Positions 32,897 through 40,133 of a stretch of DNA of 49,658 bases are shown here, one piece after another (position 1 is the stretch's first letter; every line of letters starts with the position of its first letter). Position numbers and translations under genes: made by a program. The stretch spans positions 1 through 49,658 of the IMG/VR virus record IMGVR_UViG_3300026078_000036. The stretch is one strand, 5' to 3'. The stretch is from a virus. The notes beneath the pieces are model-generated. The model saw nothing but the letters and a program-made list of their open reading frames with translations. It did not search any database and was not told where the DNA came from.

Positions 32897-33424
32897 TTAT
32901 CTTCTGCCGCATTGCCTCCCGTGGAAGCGACGGCGGTAATATTCTTGTTTGTGGTCACGATCCCGGCGCGGTGGCGCTTCATGTGCGAACGCCTGCGCTA
33001 TCTTGTCGGCCGTGTTCATTAATCTCAGCGCCGCATTGAGCTTTAAAAGTGCGGCCTTTATTGGCGCTACCTGCGATTCTCCGTAAGCAAGGCGGGCAAG
33101 CGTACCGACGAAGGCGGCCTGATTATTTCCCAGCTCGTCAGGCTTCAGCTTAATTTCTCCGCCCATCCAGTTGAGGTGCATATAATATTTACCCTCGTCG
33201 TCCTTATGGTTCGTCAGCACGGCGTTAACAATGGATTCGCTGCCGGTGCTATATACCAGTACGATACGGGCTTCCAGGCGCTTAAAACCTTCCGCCAGTA
33301 ACTCTTCGTCGAACCCTATCTGTAAAAATCTGATTTTGGCCATGTATGGCGGCGCTGTAGCGCATATTGCCAAAGCCGCTGGTGTTTGCCCGCAACATGG
33401 GGCCGATTTTCTTAACTCGTCCAT
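32897..33424 (-). CDS. Hypothetical protein, 175 residues
   Basis: A protein of unknown function, ATG at 33424 behind a hairpin that follows the previous gene; an upstream extension to 33505 would run through that hairpin. Starts with a Cys-rich part (SAPCCGQTPAALAICATAPP), has a beta-rich middle (EARIVLVYSTGSESIVNAVL) and a basic, Arg-rich C-terminus (HGRQCGRR). A further ATG at 33343 (MAKIRFLQIGF) would be a plausible shorter start. Basic tail suggests nucleic-acid contact. Confidence 0.55.
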   Translation of the reverse strand: MDELRKSAPCCGQTPAALAICATAPPYMAKIRFLQIGFDEELLAEGFKRLEARIVLVYSTGSESIVNAVLTNHKDDEGKYYMHLNWMGGEIKLKPDELGNNQAAFVGTLARLAYGESQVAPIKAALLKLNAALRLMNTADKIAQAFAHEAPPRRDRDHKQEYYRRRFHGRQCGRR

Positions 33425-33439
33425 ATGTGAAAGGTTAAA

Positions 33440-33457
33440 GGCCCCAGTTACGGGGCC
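33440..33457 (-). terminator. Weak terminator between 126- and 175-residue genes
   Basis: Perfect stem GGCCCC (33440-33445) / GGGGCC (33452-33457), 6-base loop, followed leftward by only a short U-rich stretch. Likely an attenuator. Confidence 0.55.
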
Positions 33458-33464
33458 GTGGTTA

Positions 33465-33845
33465 CTACTGTAGGTCGTCCAGCTCGTCCAGCTCAATATG
33501 ATCAACCTTTCCGATGTACTCTTCGAGGTGTCCTTCCCGGTTCATTACAAACGTGCCATAAACACAGGCGTTATGTGTTCCTGCCGCCTGCTTTATACTG
33601 ATAACCGTATCACCTGTTAGCCATCTTGCCACCTCAACCCATGAAGCCCGGAAACGCAACCCCGTGTTATCGTGGCGCAGGATCATAACATTTGCCATGT
33701 ACTCGAATCGTTCAAAGTGTAGCTCACCCTTTACTGGTACGTTACCTTGCACCTTGCCACCATACGTATTCGTGTGGTCATAGCTTACAAGTGTAATGAA
33801 GTCTTCCTGATAGACCAGGATGCCAGATTGGACCAATGTTGTCAT
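33465..33845 (-). CDS. Hypothetical protein, 126 residues
   Basis: A beta-rich soluble protein with an acidic C-terminus (DHIELDELDDLQ). It is directly behind the operator-controlled promoter at 33877-33928, so it is probably a regulated early or immediate-early gene. No family motif is seen. Confidence 0.6.
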   Translation of the reverse strand: MTTLVQSGILVYQEDFITLVSYDHTNTYGGKVQGNVPVKGELHFERFEYMANVMILRHDNTGLRFRASWVEVARWLTGDTVISIKQAAGTHNACVYGTFVMNREGHLEEYIGKVDHIELDELDDLQ

Positions 33846-33876
33846 TTGCTCTATGTTTTAATTGTTAATGATAACG

Positions 33877-33928
33877 TAAAGATACGTTGAGCTTTTGACG
33901 TTTCCAAATATATTTGCAAATATATTTG
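33877..33928 (-). promoter_or_regulatory. Promoter with perfect tandem operator
   Basis: Leftward promoter: -33 CAAA (plus strand) at 33905-33908, 20-bp spacer, -7 TAAAGATA (minus strand TATCTTTA) at 33877-33884. The operator at 33905-33928 is two perfect copies of CAAATATATTTG. TTGAGCTTTT lies in the spacer at 33887-33896. It drives the genes at 33845 and below. Confidence 0.8.
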
Positions 33929-33930
33929 AA

Positions 33931-34653
33931 TTATTTAGGCACCAGGTCGCTTTCTTCTTCGGTATAGTTGCGGCCATTGTCGGGTATATAGATTTGCACC
34001 TGGGCTTTTGTCTTCTGAAGATTATCGGCCTCGTAATATCCGGTATGCTTCGCCAGCATATCCAGGGCGGCGTCCTTACTGTGTAGTTGGAATTCGATAC
34101 CGTGGCGACCCTGCTTTAACGATTTGATCAGGTGACCGTTACGGCCCTTTAATAGACGTTCAAAGCTCAAATCCTGAACGGTCAATTTCTTTGCATCTTC
34201 CCTGCTCATACCTCCCCGGACAAGTTCGTCCCGGACCTGTTCGGGCGTCTTTAACTGGGCAAGCTGGGCCGCATCACTAAAGGCGATAATCATAAGCTCG
34301 TTTGTAATACGGTCGTGAATGTCCTTACGCTCTTCTTTAATCTCTGCCTTACGCTGTTCCAGGTAGGCGGAAACGCGGGGCTTCTTTAAAAGCTCATTAG
34401 CATAGGATGACGGATTCTTATTATCGAATCCGGCTTCCCTTACTGCTTCGGCCTTATTGAAATGGAAAAGATAGTTTTCGATAAACGATATTTCGGCGTC
34501 TGTAATGTCTTCGGCAGGCACTTTGCCGCCTTTGCGCAATTTATCGGGGTTGCCCGGTGCCGGTTTGCGCTTTACTTTTACCTGAAGTTTGCCGGGCTTT
34601 CCTGTCACTTTGTTGCCCTGACTATCGGAAAACCCCTTTTTCGCTTTAGTCAT
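33931..34653 (-). CDS. terS: Terminase small subunit
   Basis: A 240-residue protein with a basic N-terminal tail and the terminase-2-type helix-turn-helix region (ITDAEISFIENYLFHFNKAEAVREAGF, about residues 55-80, then SSYANELLKKPRVSAYLEQ) that recognises phage DNA. The ATG at 34653 overlaps the stop of the upstream gene (ATGA). It lies three bases downstream of the tandem operator and 8.4 kb away from terL, with the early rightward cluster, the repressor and replication genes between. Such a distance is unusual. The C-terminal part carries an oligomerisation helix and an acidic tail. Confidence 0.82.
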   Translation of the reverse strand: MTKAKKGFSDSQGNKVTGKPGKLQVKVKRKPAPGNPDKLRKGGKVPAEDITDAEISFIENYLFHFNKAEAVREAGFDNKNPSSYANELLKKPRVSAYLEQRKAEIKEERKDIHDRITNELMIIAFSDAAQLAQLKTPEQVRDELVRGGMSREDAKKLTVQDLSFERLLKGRNGHLIKSLKQGRHGIEFQLHSKDAALDMLAKHTGYYEADNLQKTKAQVQIYIPDNGRNYTEEESDLVPK

Positions 34654-35996
34654 AATGGTGCAATTGTTCCACTGCAAATTTGCATCTTTTCCAGCAGATA
34701 GGCGACCCCGTCATTTTCCCGGATCATTTTTTCCAGGCTCGCCTTAAGGCGCTCGTCTTCGCAATACACCTTTGGGCCATTACTGAAGTCTGTATCGACC
34801 TGGAACGGGACTTCGCCCATTGATCGACGCTTATCGATTAGCGCCTTATTTTGGGCGGCTGGCGTTGGCGGCGGGGTAACCTTCGGCATAACCGCTGGCG
34901 CGTCGGTGCCGGGTAGCCGGAAGGCGGAGAAATTAGGTTTATCGTAACGGGGTGGTGGCGGTTGTAGGATCAGAAAGTCGCCCAAATCTGAACCGTCGTC
35001 AAGTTCTGGCGCTGGATCAAAAAAAGACACGCGGCAACCAATGGCACGCAGGCGAACGGCGGCACTTTCATAATCTCCCACGATTTCGCCTTCAGGATGC
35101 GTGCGGCGGACGAGCTTTTGCATCTGCTCGCCCCTCACTGTTATGGTCGCCATCACCTCTTTTTTTCGCATCGGCAGCACGCCCCAGGTGGCACGTGCTG
35201 CAAACGAGAAGTCGGGACATAATACCACTTCACGGCCTCGCAATGGCTCTATTTTGTCGCGAACCAATCCTTCAGAGCCGGACGAGGCCATCCATACGAC
35301 GGGGCGACCCTGCCAAAACGGCAAATATCCTGACGCAATAACGGCAGTTTTTTCACTCTCTACCAGAGCGATTAACGCATCTGCCGGAGCATCCCAAAGT
35401 TGATGCAGACCAAACAGGCATGTACTATATCCCTCCTCTATGGTGAATAAGCGTTTGGGCTGCGTCTTCTCGAAAGGCTCACCGCCTCCAGGCTTCAGGC
35501 GCTTGCCATTGGCACCGTAAAAGATGCGCTGGGCCGTACGAGGCCGCAGGCGTTCGTCTATTTGCCAAAACGCTGTTCCGCCTCCTTTTGTAGTTCCTAC
35601 GTAAAACAGGAACACTAAGCGCATAGCTTCAGTAGCTCCAAACAGGCCGATAAGGTATTGCACCAACACGTTACTATCATAACCGGTAAGCGTCGCCTTA
35701 ACGATGGCCTTATCGACCGGATTGATTACTGCCTTCGGCGGTTCGTGGCGCTTATAATCCTTTGAGCTTTTACGCTCCGCACTGTGCGCCTGTTCCATAT
35801 CCTCGAAGGGATGAAGGAAATATCCGCAGTGGTCCTGCCGATCACATCGGCCGTATTCTTCCGGCAGATACTCTTTATCGTTAAAGTTGTAGTAACGCAC
35901 AAACCGGCGCTTTCTACAGGCCGGACAGATATGCTTTTTCGCTGCGTGGCCTTGTACGGACTTATCCAGTGCAACGCCGTTAATGAGTGTACCCAT
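34650..35996 (-). CDS. DUF6371-like zinc-ribbon/TOPRIM primase-like protein
   Basis: A 448-residue protein starting with a zinc ribbon: C24, C27, C51 and C57 in HICPACRKRRFVRYYNF and YGRCDRQDHCGYF, the layout of DUF6371 proteins in Bacteroidota phages and mobile elements. Downstream lies a TOPRIM-type core: ALVESEKTAVIASG with E212/E214 near residue 209 and VVLCPDFSF with D261. This would give a primase-related catalytic core. The C-terminal third is proline-rich and probably disordered. It lies downstream of a strongly structured noncoding region, as expected of a replication initiator next to an origin. Primase activity is inferred. Confidence 0.7.
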   Translation of the reverse strand: MGTLINGVALDKSVQGHAAKKHICPACRKRRFVRYYNFNDKEYLPEEYGRCDRQDHCGYFLHPFEDMEQAHSAERKSSKDYKRHEPPKAVINPVDKAIVKATLTGYDSNVLVQYLIGLFGATEAMRLVFLFYVGTTKGGGTAFWQIDERLRPRTAQRIFYGANGKRLKPGGGEPFEKTQPKRLFTIEEGYSTCLFGLHQLWDAPADALIALVESEKTAVIASGYLPFWQGRPVVWMASSGSEGLVRDKIEPLRGREVVLCPDFSFAARATWGVLPMRKKEVMATITVRGEQMQKLVRRTHPEGEIVGDYESAAVRLRAIGCRVSFFDPAPELDDGSDLGDFLILQPPPPRYDKPNFSAFRLPGTDAPAVMPKVTPPPTPAAQNKALIDKRRSMGEVPFQVDTDFSNGPKVYCEDERLKASLEKMIRENDGVAYLLEKMQICSGTIAPL

Positions 35997-35999
35997 TGT

Positions 36000-36216
36000 T
36001 AAAGATTTGTTAAATATCCGTTATATCAGCCACCATGTCAATAAAAAACCGTAGTTTAGCGCCGAAACGGCCGCTCCGCAGGAGCTACGGGCCGAGTTCG
36101 CAGCGCTAAAACATACGTTTTGCAACGCTGGCGCGGGTTCCCAGCAGTTTAGCACCCAAAACATGCTAAACGTTTAACACTAAAATTAAACTGTTGATGT
36201 TAAACACTTTCATAAC
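36000..36216. other. Structured noncoding element, candidate replication origin
   Basis: No gene fits here. Three serial inverted repeats share a GTTTAxC theme: TTTAGCGC (36055-36062) with GCGCTAAA (36103-36110); GTTTAGCA (36147-36154) with TGCTAAAC (36164-36171); GTTTAACA (36172-36179) with TGTTAAAC (36198-36205). The first encloses GGCC...GGCC and a perfect GCTCC-GCA-GGAGC hairpin (36073-36085). The direct repeat of TTTAGC resembles iterons. Location just before the primase-like gene suggests an origin or an autoregulatory leader; experimental proof is lacking. Confidence 0.5.
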
Positions 36217-36597
36217 CTATTTATTTTCCGCCTGTTGTGCTGCGGTATAAGCTAAACGGTAAAATCCCTTCTTTTCACGTACTATGTACCCGTAAGACTT
36301 CAAAAGCTCAAAGAATCCGCCTTTAATCTTCACCTTAGTAAGCCCTATCTTATACCGGCGAGAGAGCGCCAGCATAAGCGAATCGTAAGACAAAAGCGTC
36401 TTGCTGTCGAATACCTGTTTTGCGATGTTCCAGTGTTCCGTCTTTGTATATTGTTCCGGGTTTGGATTGATCCGGGGCTTTGGTTTGGCCTTGCGCTTTG
36501 GCTCCTGATAGAACGAAATGCCGGGGGTAATAATGCGCAGTTCCATTATAACTGTTTGATCATTCAGTTTAACGGTAAGTAGTTGTTTATTAGACAT
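36217..36597 (-). CDS. Winged-helix-like protein, 126 residues
   Basis: A basic protein. The N-terminal half is beta-rich and ends in a lysine/proline linker (RKAKPKPRINPNPEQ); the C-terminal half (WNIAKQVFDSKTLLSYDSLM ... KGGFFELLKSYGYIVREKKGFYRL) looks like a small winged-helix DNA-binding domain. It lies next to the structured element at 36000-36216 and could regulate or bind it. No family name is claimed. Confidence 0.55.
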   Translation of the reverse strand: MSNKQLLTVKLNDQTVIMELRIITPGISFYQEPKRKAKPKPRINPNPEQYTKTEHWNIAKQVFDSKTLLSYDSLMLALSRRYKIGLTKVKIKGGFFELLKSYGYIVREKKGFYRLAYTAAQQAENK

Positions 36598-36645
36598 GTG
36601 CTTAAAAGTTTAGGCTAATATAGGTGTTAAATTGTTTAAGCCGGA

Positions 36646-36667
36646 AAGGCCCCGGTTAGGGGGCCTT
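36646..36667 (-). terminator. Hairpin at the end of the 88-residue gene
   Basis: Perfect 8-bp stem AAGGCCCC (36646-36653) / GGGGCCTT (36660-36667), 6-base loop, overlapping the stop codon of the gene at 36656. Followed leftward by a short U-rich segment; likely an attenuator. Confidence 0.6.
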
Positions 36668-36922
36668 AACTACTTTCTTTCCTTTGGGAGTGATGTAATA
36701 GTAATTTACCGTTAGGTCTTCTCCGCTTTGCGTTACCAGTTCGTTTTTTAGGAGAGACTGAAGCGTTCCGTTACTCACTTTCCTAACCTCCTGAATCCTG
36801 CCGCCCTGCATGTCGCGTAACATCGTGGTCGGCTTCGCTCCTGGTATCACCTTCCCTTGTACTAAAATCCAACCTTTCATCATGTCAGATAAAACAGAGC
36901 GTCCGGCGTTTGAAATGTACAT
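36656..36922 (-). CDS. Winged-helix-like small protein, 88 residues
   Basis: A small basic protein reading MYISNAGRSVLSDMMKGW, then TLQSLLKNELVTQSGEDLTVNYYYITPKGKKVV, a layout with a helix and a beta wing like a short winged-helix domain. The gene follows an operator-controlled promoter (36944-36995) and its start is 22 bases after the -7 box. Regulatory function is plausible, for example in control of the neighbouring replication genes. No family match is claimed. Confidence 0.55.
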   Translation of the reverse strand: MYISNAGRSVLSDMMKGWILVQGKVIPGAKPTTMLRDMQGGRIQEVRKVSNGTLQSLLKNELVTQSGEDLTVNYYYITPKGKKVVKAP

Positions 36923-36943
36923 AGTTGTTTGCTTTTGTTATAC

Positions 36944-36995
36944 CAAAGATACGTTGAGCTTTTGGATTTTCCAAATATATTTGCAAATATATTTG
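36944..36995 (-). promoter_or_regulatory. Promoter with perfect tandem operator
   Basis: Leftward: -33 CAAA at 36972-36975, 20-bp spacer, -7 CAAAGATA (minus strand TATCTTTG) at 36944-36951, ATG 36922. The operator at 36972-36995 is two perfect CAAATATATTTG copies flanked by symmetric TTTC/GAAA, so this is the most symmetrical site in the window. TTGAGCTTTT lies in the spacer at 36954-36963. Confidence 0.85.
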
Positions 36996-36997
36996 GA

Positions 36998-37028
36998 AAT
37001 AATAAGCCCCATATCGGGGCTTATTATT
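36998..37028. terminator. Strong terminator between HNH gene and next promoter
   Basis: Perfect 13-bp stem AATAATAAGCCCC (36998-37010) / GGGGCTTATTATT (37016-37028), 5-base loop, U-rich on either strand. It ends the leftward transcript of the HNH gene directly before the next operator-promoter. Confidence 0.88.
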
Positions 37029-37395
37029 AAAATGGGTAATCTTCGTATTCTGGTTTTGCCGGTAATGGCCCCTGAAGTTTTGCGCGGTACTGTTCGATGT
37101 GATCTTTAATGACTGCCGTGTTATGCAGCATTGTTTCAAGGTGTGCATATTGTGACTTCGAGGCGGCGCTACGCTGATAACGGTTAAGCACAAAAAGGAT
37201 CACTTCCCGCCATTCGTCCATATCCTTATTACCGCGCCAATTATTGCATACATGGCAACAGTCCAAAATGTTTAGAATGTGGTCTGTGCCGCCATGTGAT
37301 CGCGGGACGATGTGCTCCCTCGTCTTTTTAAGATCGGCGGAAAATGACCGGCCGCAGTAGCAACAACGGGCCGTTACCGGCGTTAAGGCTCCGGG
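37027..37395 (-). CDS. HNH endonuclease without a normal start codon
   Basis: A stop-to-stop frame of 122 codons whose N-terminal part encodes a clear HNH nuclease: CCYCGRSFSADLKKT, REHIVPRSHGGTDHILN and LDCCHVCNNWRGNK, with zinc-type Cys pairs and a catalytic His. The nearest in-frame stop lies at 37396-37398 and the codons between there and CCYC include no ATG, GTG or TTG; the first usable start, a TTG at 37266, would leave only the second half. The frame overlaps the end of the 286-residue gene in the -1 frame. A -1 frameshift fusion, a very rare start (for example ACG), or a decaying gene could explain it. HNH family call is strong; expression is uncertain. Confidence 0.6.
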   Translation of the reverse strand, partial: PGALTPVTARCCYCGRSFSADLKKTREHIVPRSHGGTDHILNILDCCHVCNNWRGNKDMDEWREVILFVLNRYQRSAASKSQYAHLETMLHNTAVIKDHIEQYRAKLQGPLPAKPEYEDYPF

Positions 37396-38243
37396 TCAGG
37401 CTCTCCGCTGATCCTCCTTTCCTGCATATCCTCCCACGCCCTGCGCTCTCCTGGCGTTGGGTCGCTGCTATCATCTGTTAAAGATGGTCCGAACGGTCGC
37501 CGGTTAGCGCTTCCAGGTGCGCCGGGGTCTTCAGGAAAGACATTGTTTGAAAACTTAGCATATAAGCTACCATGAGCCACGACTGACCGATCCCCGTTCT
37601 CGAACTGATTATCGGTAATCTCTGTTTTACCTGTCTGCGGGTCGTGCTTCCATTCTCCATGCAAAAGCATTTCCTTATCGGCAGACGGAATGGCCATCAT
37701 ATCGGAAATATAGCGAACGTCGGGCATGCAGACGTCGGGCATGCGCGAATACTCCCCGAATTGCCAACCCATCCAAAGAACCGGTAGGAAATCTTCTTCC
37801 GTGATAAGGTGAGAGCTTAACGGATCGCCGTGCAAATCAGACATTACCGTAAGGCGATTATAAACGTCACGGTACAAATCGGGTAGGTCATCCGGGCTAA
37901 GGTCGTGCAGATAATGCACGTTTCCTGTTTTCTGGTCGTAAATCTCTATAATAACCGGGTCACCTTCTTTAGCTGGGAAATGTACGCCTGGGCCGTTGGG
38001 TACCGGGTAATCTTCCGGGACTATGCCGGTGCCAATCTGTTTAAAGATGTGCATATCCCAAAGGCGCGTTTCCACATTTTGAATAAATGTAAAGGCGTCA
38101 TTACGATAGCCCGTAATTATAGTTATCACAAGGTCGCCGCCATCCGCTGTAAATTCGTTGTTTACGCGGCCGGCAAACCGGATAACATCTTCGTTTTCAT
38201 CGTGTCCCGAAATGGTCACGTATGTTTCTGTGTTGCGTTTCAT
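37383..38243 (-). CDS. Hypothetical protein, 286 residues
   Basis: An acidic soluble protein with no recognised domain. The first 130 residues are beta-rich (VTISGHDENEDVIRFAGRVN; DLVITIITGYRNDAF), the middle includes DVCMPDVRYISDMMAIP and the C-terminus is proline/acid-rich and likely disordered, ending in EPDPEP. The start at 38243 follows AAAAGCTCAAAAATG, again the motif before an ATG. Its stop (37383-37385) lies a few bases upstream of the HNH coding sequence; a -1 slip near it would fuse the two. Confidence 0.6.
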   Translation of the reverse strand: MKRNTETYVTISGHDENEDVIRFAGRVNNEFTADGGDLVITIITGYRNDAFTFIQNVETRLWDMHIFKQIGTGIVPEDYPVPNGPGVHFPAKEGDPVIIEIYDQKTGNVHYLHDLSPDDLPDLYRDVYNRLTVMSDLHGDPLSSHLITEEDFLPVLWMGWQFGEYSRMPDVCMPDVRYISDMMAIPSADKEMLLHGEWKHDPQTGKTEITDNQFENGDRSVVAHGSLYAKFSNNVFPEDPGAPGSANRRPFGPSLTDDSSDPTPGERRAWEDMQERRISGEPDPEP

Positions 38244-38253
38244 TTTTGAGCTT

Positions 38254-38445
38254 TTAAAAGTGTTTAAATTGTTTACACGCGGCGGCCTGCAATGTCACCG
38301 AAGAGGCGGTCGGGTGGTCTTTTGTTAGCCTGTCGTCGCCGCCCCTTGCGCATTTGTGGATAACCCGTTTACCCTCGTATATTCTACGAAGATGCAGACA
38401 GTCTTTGCAACGGGCAATCATGCCGGAATAAATTACCTGTGTCAT
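38254..38445 (-). CDS. Small zinc-ribbon protein
   Basis: A 63-residue protein with Cys13, Cys16, Cys32 and Cys57 in ARCKDCLHLRRIYEGKRVIHKC and AACKQF, a likely single zinc site. Small zinc proteins of this type occur widely in phage early regions with unknown role. The start at 38445 is the first ATG after the neighbouring frame. Confidence 0.6.
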   Translation of the reverse strand: MTQVIYSGMIARCKDCLHLRRIYEGKRVIHKCARGGDDRLTKDHPTASSVTLQAAACKQFKHF

Positions 38446-38462
38446 ACGATGATTTATTGTTA

Positions 38463-38588
38463 TTAATTTATGCTTTTATAAAACCCGTAGGCTAACCACA
38501 ATACAATCGTTACAGCGCCGCCCGATCCAAAAAGCAAGTCCAGCACCGAAAGAAGGAATAAAAGTATTTTAGTGTCAATCTTAAACAT
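38463..38588 (-). CDS. Small membrane peptide, 41 residues
   Basis: ATG at 38588 overlaps the stop of the upstream gene by one base (TAATG) and reads 41 residues to TAA at 38463: MFKIDTKILLFLLSVLDLLF then a glycine turn and VTIVLWLAYGFYKSIN. Two hydrophobic segments suggest an inner-membrane hairpin. Translational coupling and packing support a real gene. It follows the glycosyltransferase cluster; a role with those enzymes at the membrane is possible but unproven. Confidence 0.6.
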   Translation of the reverse strand: MFKIDTKILLFLLSVLDLLFGSGGAVTIVLWLAYGFYKSIN

Positions 38589-39151
38589 TACTTCAGGTGT
38601 TTAACCTCGTGTCGCGGGTCGTTTGTCGCCCACATGCGGTAAAGGTGAAAAATATAAAGCCCAGGCATTATGCCTATTGATCCGGCGTGATTGTGTCTAA
38701 TATCCCGATTGAACCAAACGTCAGCGTCTACACATTTTTCCCTGAATGGCGTTTTCTCCCATACCCACTTCGGAAATAACATAAAGGCCCCGGCAATTAT
38801 CTGTGTTGAGCTTATCGGTACAACTTCCGTTCCGTATGCGTCGAACCTGTTTTTTGCGATCCGCAAATGTTCCGTAATATCCGGGCTTTCGTTGAAACGT
38901 AACTGGTGCAGCTGGTGCGTATCTGCCAGCCGGTTCATATAGCATCCTATTAACCGATAATCTTCGCCGTGATCGGCGACAGCTGCGTTAATTATCATAC
39001 CCCAGGCCGGATTTAAGAACATCGTGTCGCCATCACGTAGGCATATCCACGAACCGGCCGGGGCAAGCTCGCAGGCTTCATTATAAGCCCGGCCGAAGTT
39101 CTTATCGATGCTGTACGGTGTAACGTAGTGGATATTATTTTGCTGCGACAT
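38588..39151 (-). CDS. Putative glycosyltransferase (GT-A type)
   Basis: A 187-residue protein with a GT-A-like core: SIDKNFGRAYNEACELAPAGSWICLRDGDTMFL near residues 14-46, in which DGD corresponds to the metal-binding DxD, and a conserved-looking IIAGAFMLFPKWVWEKTPF segment near 117. It overlaps the GT4 gene by 17 bases. The small size suggests a minimal sugar transferase. Acceptor unknown. Confidence 0.7.
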   Translation of the reverse strand: MSQQNNIHYVTPYSIDKNFGRAYNEACELAPAGSWICLRDGDTMFLNPAWGMIINAAVADHGEDYRLIGCYMNRLADTHQLHQLRFNESPDITEHLRIAKNRFDAYGTEVVPISSTQIIAGAFMLFPKWVWEKTPFREKCVDADVWFNRDIRHNHAGSIGIMPGLYIFHLYRMWATNDPRHEVKHLK

Positions 39152-40133
39152 ACTCGTAAATTTGTAGCCTTGTTTCGTTAATCTTGTTTAGGTCGTAGTG
39201 CTGGCGAACGTGTTCGGCGAGCTGTGCGCCCTTCTCTTTCCTGAAGGTAGAATCGTACACCATTCTTTCTATTTGTGTGGCCCAAAAACCAGGCGTAGAT
39301 GCGTATTCAACGGCTGTACAATCCTTGTCATTAAGATAGGGAAGCATCCCGGAACATATAATAGGTATTCCTTTTGCGCCAGCTTCCAGGACCTTTAGAT
39401 TAGACTTATTCATATTGAATAGATTGTCAGCCAGCGGGGCAATAGCAAACCCGTGTCCATCATAGCTATTCATGTAGTCGTGTACGGGTCGCGCGTTCTT
39501 AAACTCAAATCCCGGCCGGTCATCAAACATAATACCTATGCGCTCCCATTCATGCGCATGGTTCGGGTCCTTACCGGCTATCGTAAAGCTCAAAGGTTCC
39601 TTTTCGGTAAGATATTCCATTGCTTCTGCAATAACCATCAGGTCGAGCCTGTGCGATGCGCCACCTGCATATATCATTCGGCCGGTATCGATGCCGCCCG
39701 TTGTATCCCTGGTAAATTGCCCTTTATCGAACGGCAAGCCGTTAGGAATTACGAATGTTTGCTGGTTGTATGGCCGTATGAGCTGCGCTAAATTTTCAGT
39801 GGCACAGGTCACCGCGTTAGCGTGCCGGATGATCTTAATAACCTGACCAGCGTAATCTGAATGGTCCCAGTGCTGCTTCAGGTAATGGCCGGGGTATAAC
39901 GACCAAAAGTCGTCTAAATCGACGATATACTTAAACCCGATACGGCGGCGCTCTTCCAGAAAAACGCCTACCGGGATCGTGGGTAACCGGTTAAAGATAA
40001 CCAGGTGTTCGCCGGTTACTTCCGGTGTGCCGTCGCTTTCTGGAATACCGGCCACCTGTAACGGCAGCCGGATTCTATGATAATCGCATGAAACGCCCGG
40101 ACGCACTGCGGGCCATAGTTTGAGCTTTGACAT
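39135..40133 (-). CDS. Glycosyltransferase, GT4-like (GT-B fold)
   Basis: A 332-residue GT-B enzyme. The N-terminal domain has VIFNRLPTIPVGVFLEE and YIVDLDDFW motifs, the C-terminal domain shows FVIPNGLPFDKGQF and the donor-binding motif NKSNLKVLEAGAKGIPIICS near residue 251. Such phage proteins may decorate DNA, virion or host surface. The gene is in a tight cluster with two other transferases (one-base overlap with the GT2 gene). Confidence 0.85.
   Translation of the reverse strand: MSKLKLWPAVRPGVSCDYHRIRLPLQVAGIPESDGTPEVTGEHLVIFNRLPTIPVGVFLEERRRIGFKYIVDLDDFWSLYPGHYLKQHWDHSDYAGQVIKIIRHANAVTCATENLAQLIRPYNQQTFVIPNGLPFDKGQFTRDTTGGIDTGRMIYAGGASHRLDLMVIAEAMEYLTEKEPLSFTIAGKDPNHAHEWERIGIMFDDRPGFEFKNARPVHDYMNSYDGHGFAIAPLADNLFNMNKSNLKVLEAGAKGIPIICSGMLPYLNDKDCTAVEYASTPGFWATQIERMVYDSTFRKEKGAQLAEHVRQHYDLNKINETRLQIYEYVAAK

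Noticed and set aside
36217-36922. Toxin-antitoxin pair in the two winged-helix-like genes
   Set aside because: Neither has a toxin motif, and a promoter and hairpin separate them; no support beyond size.
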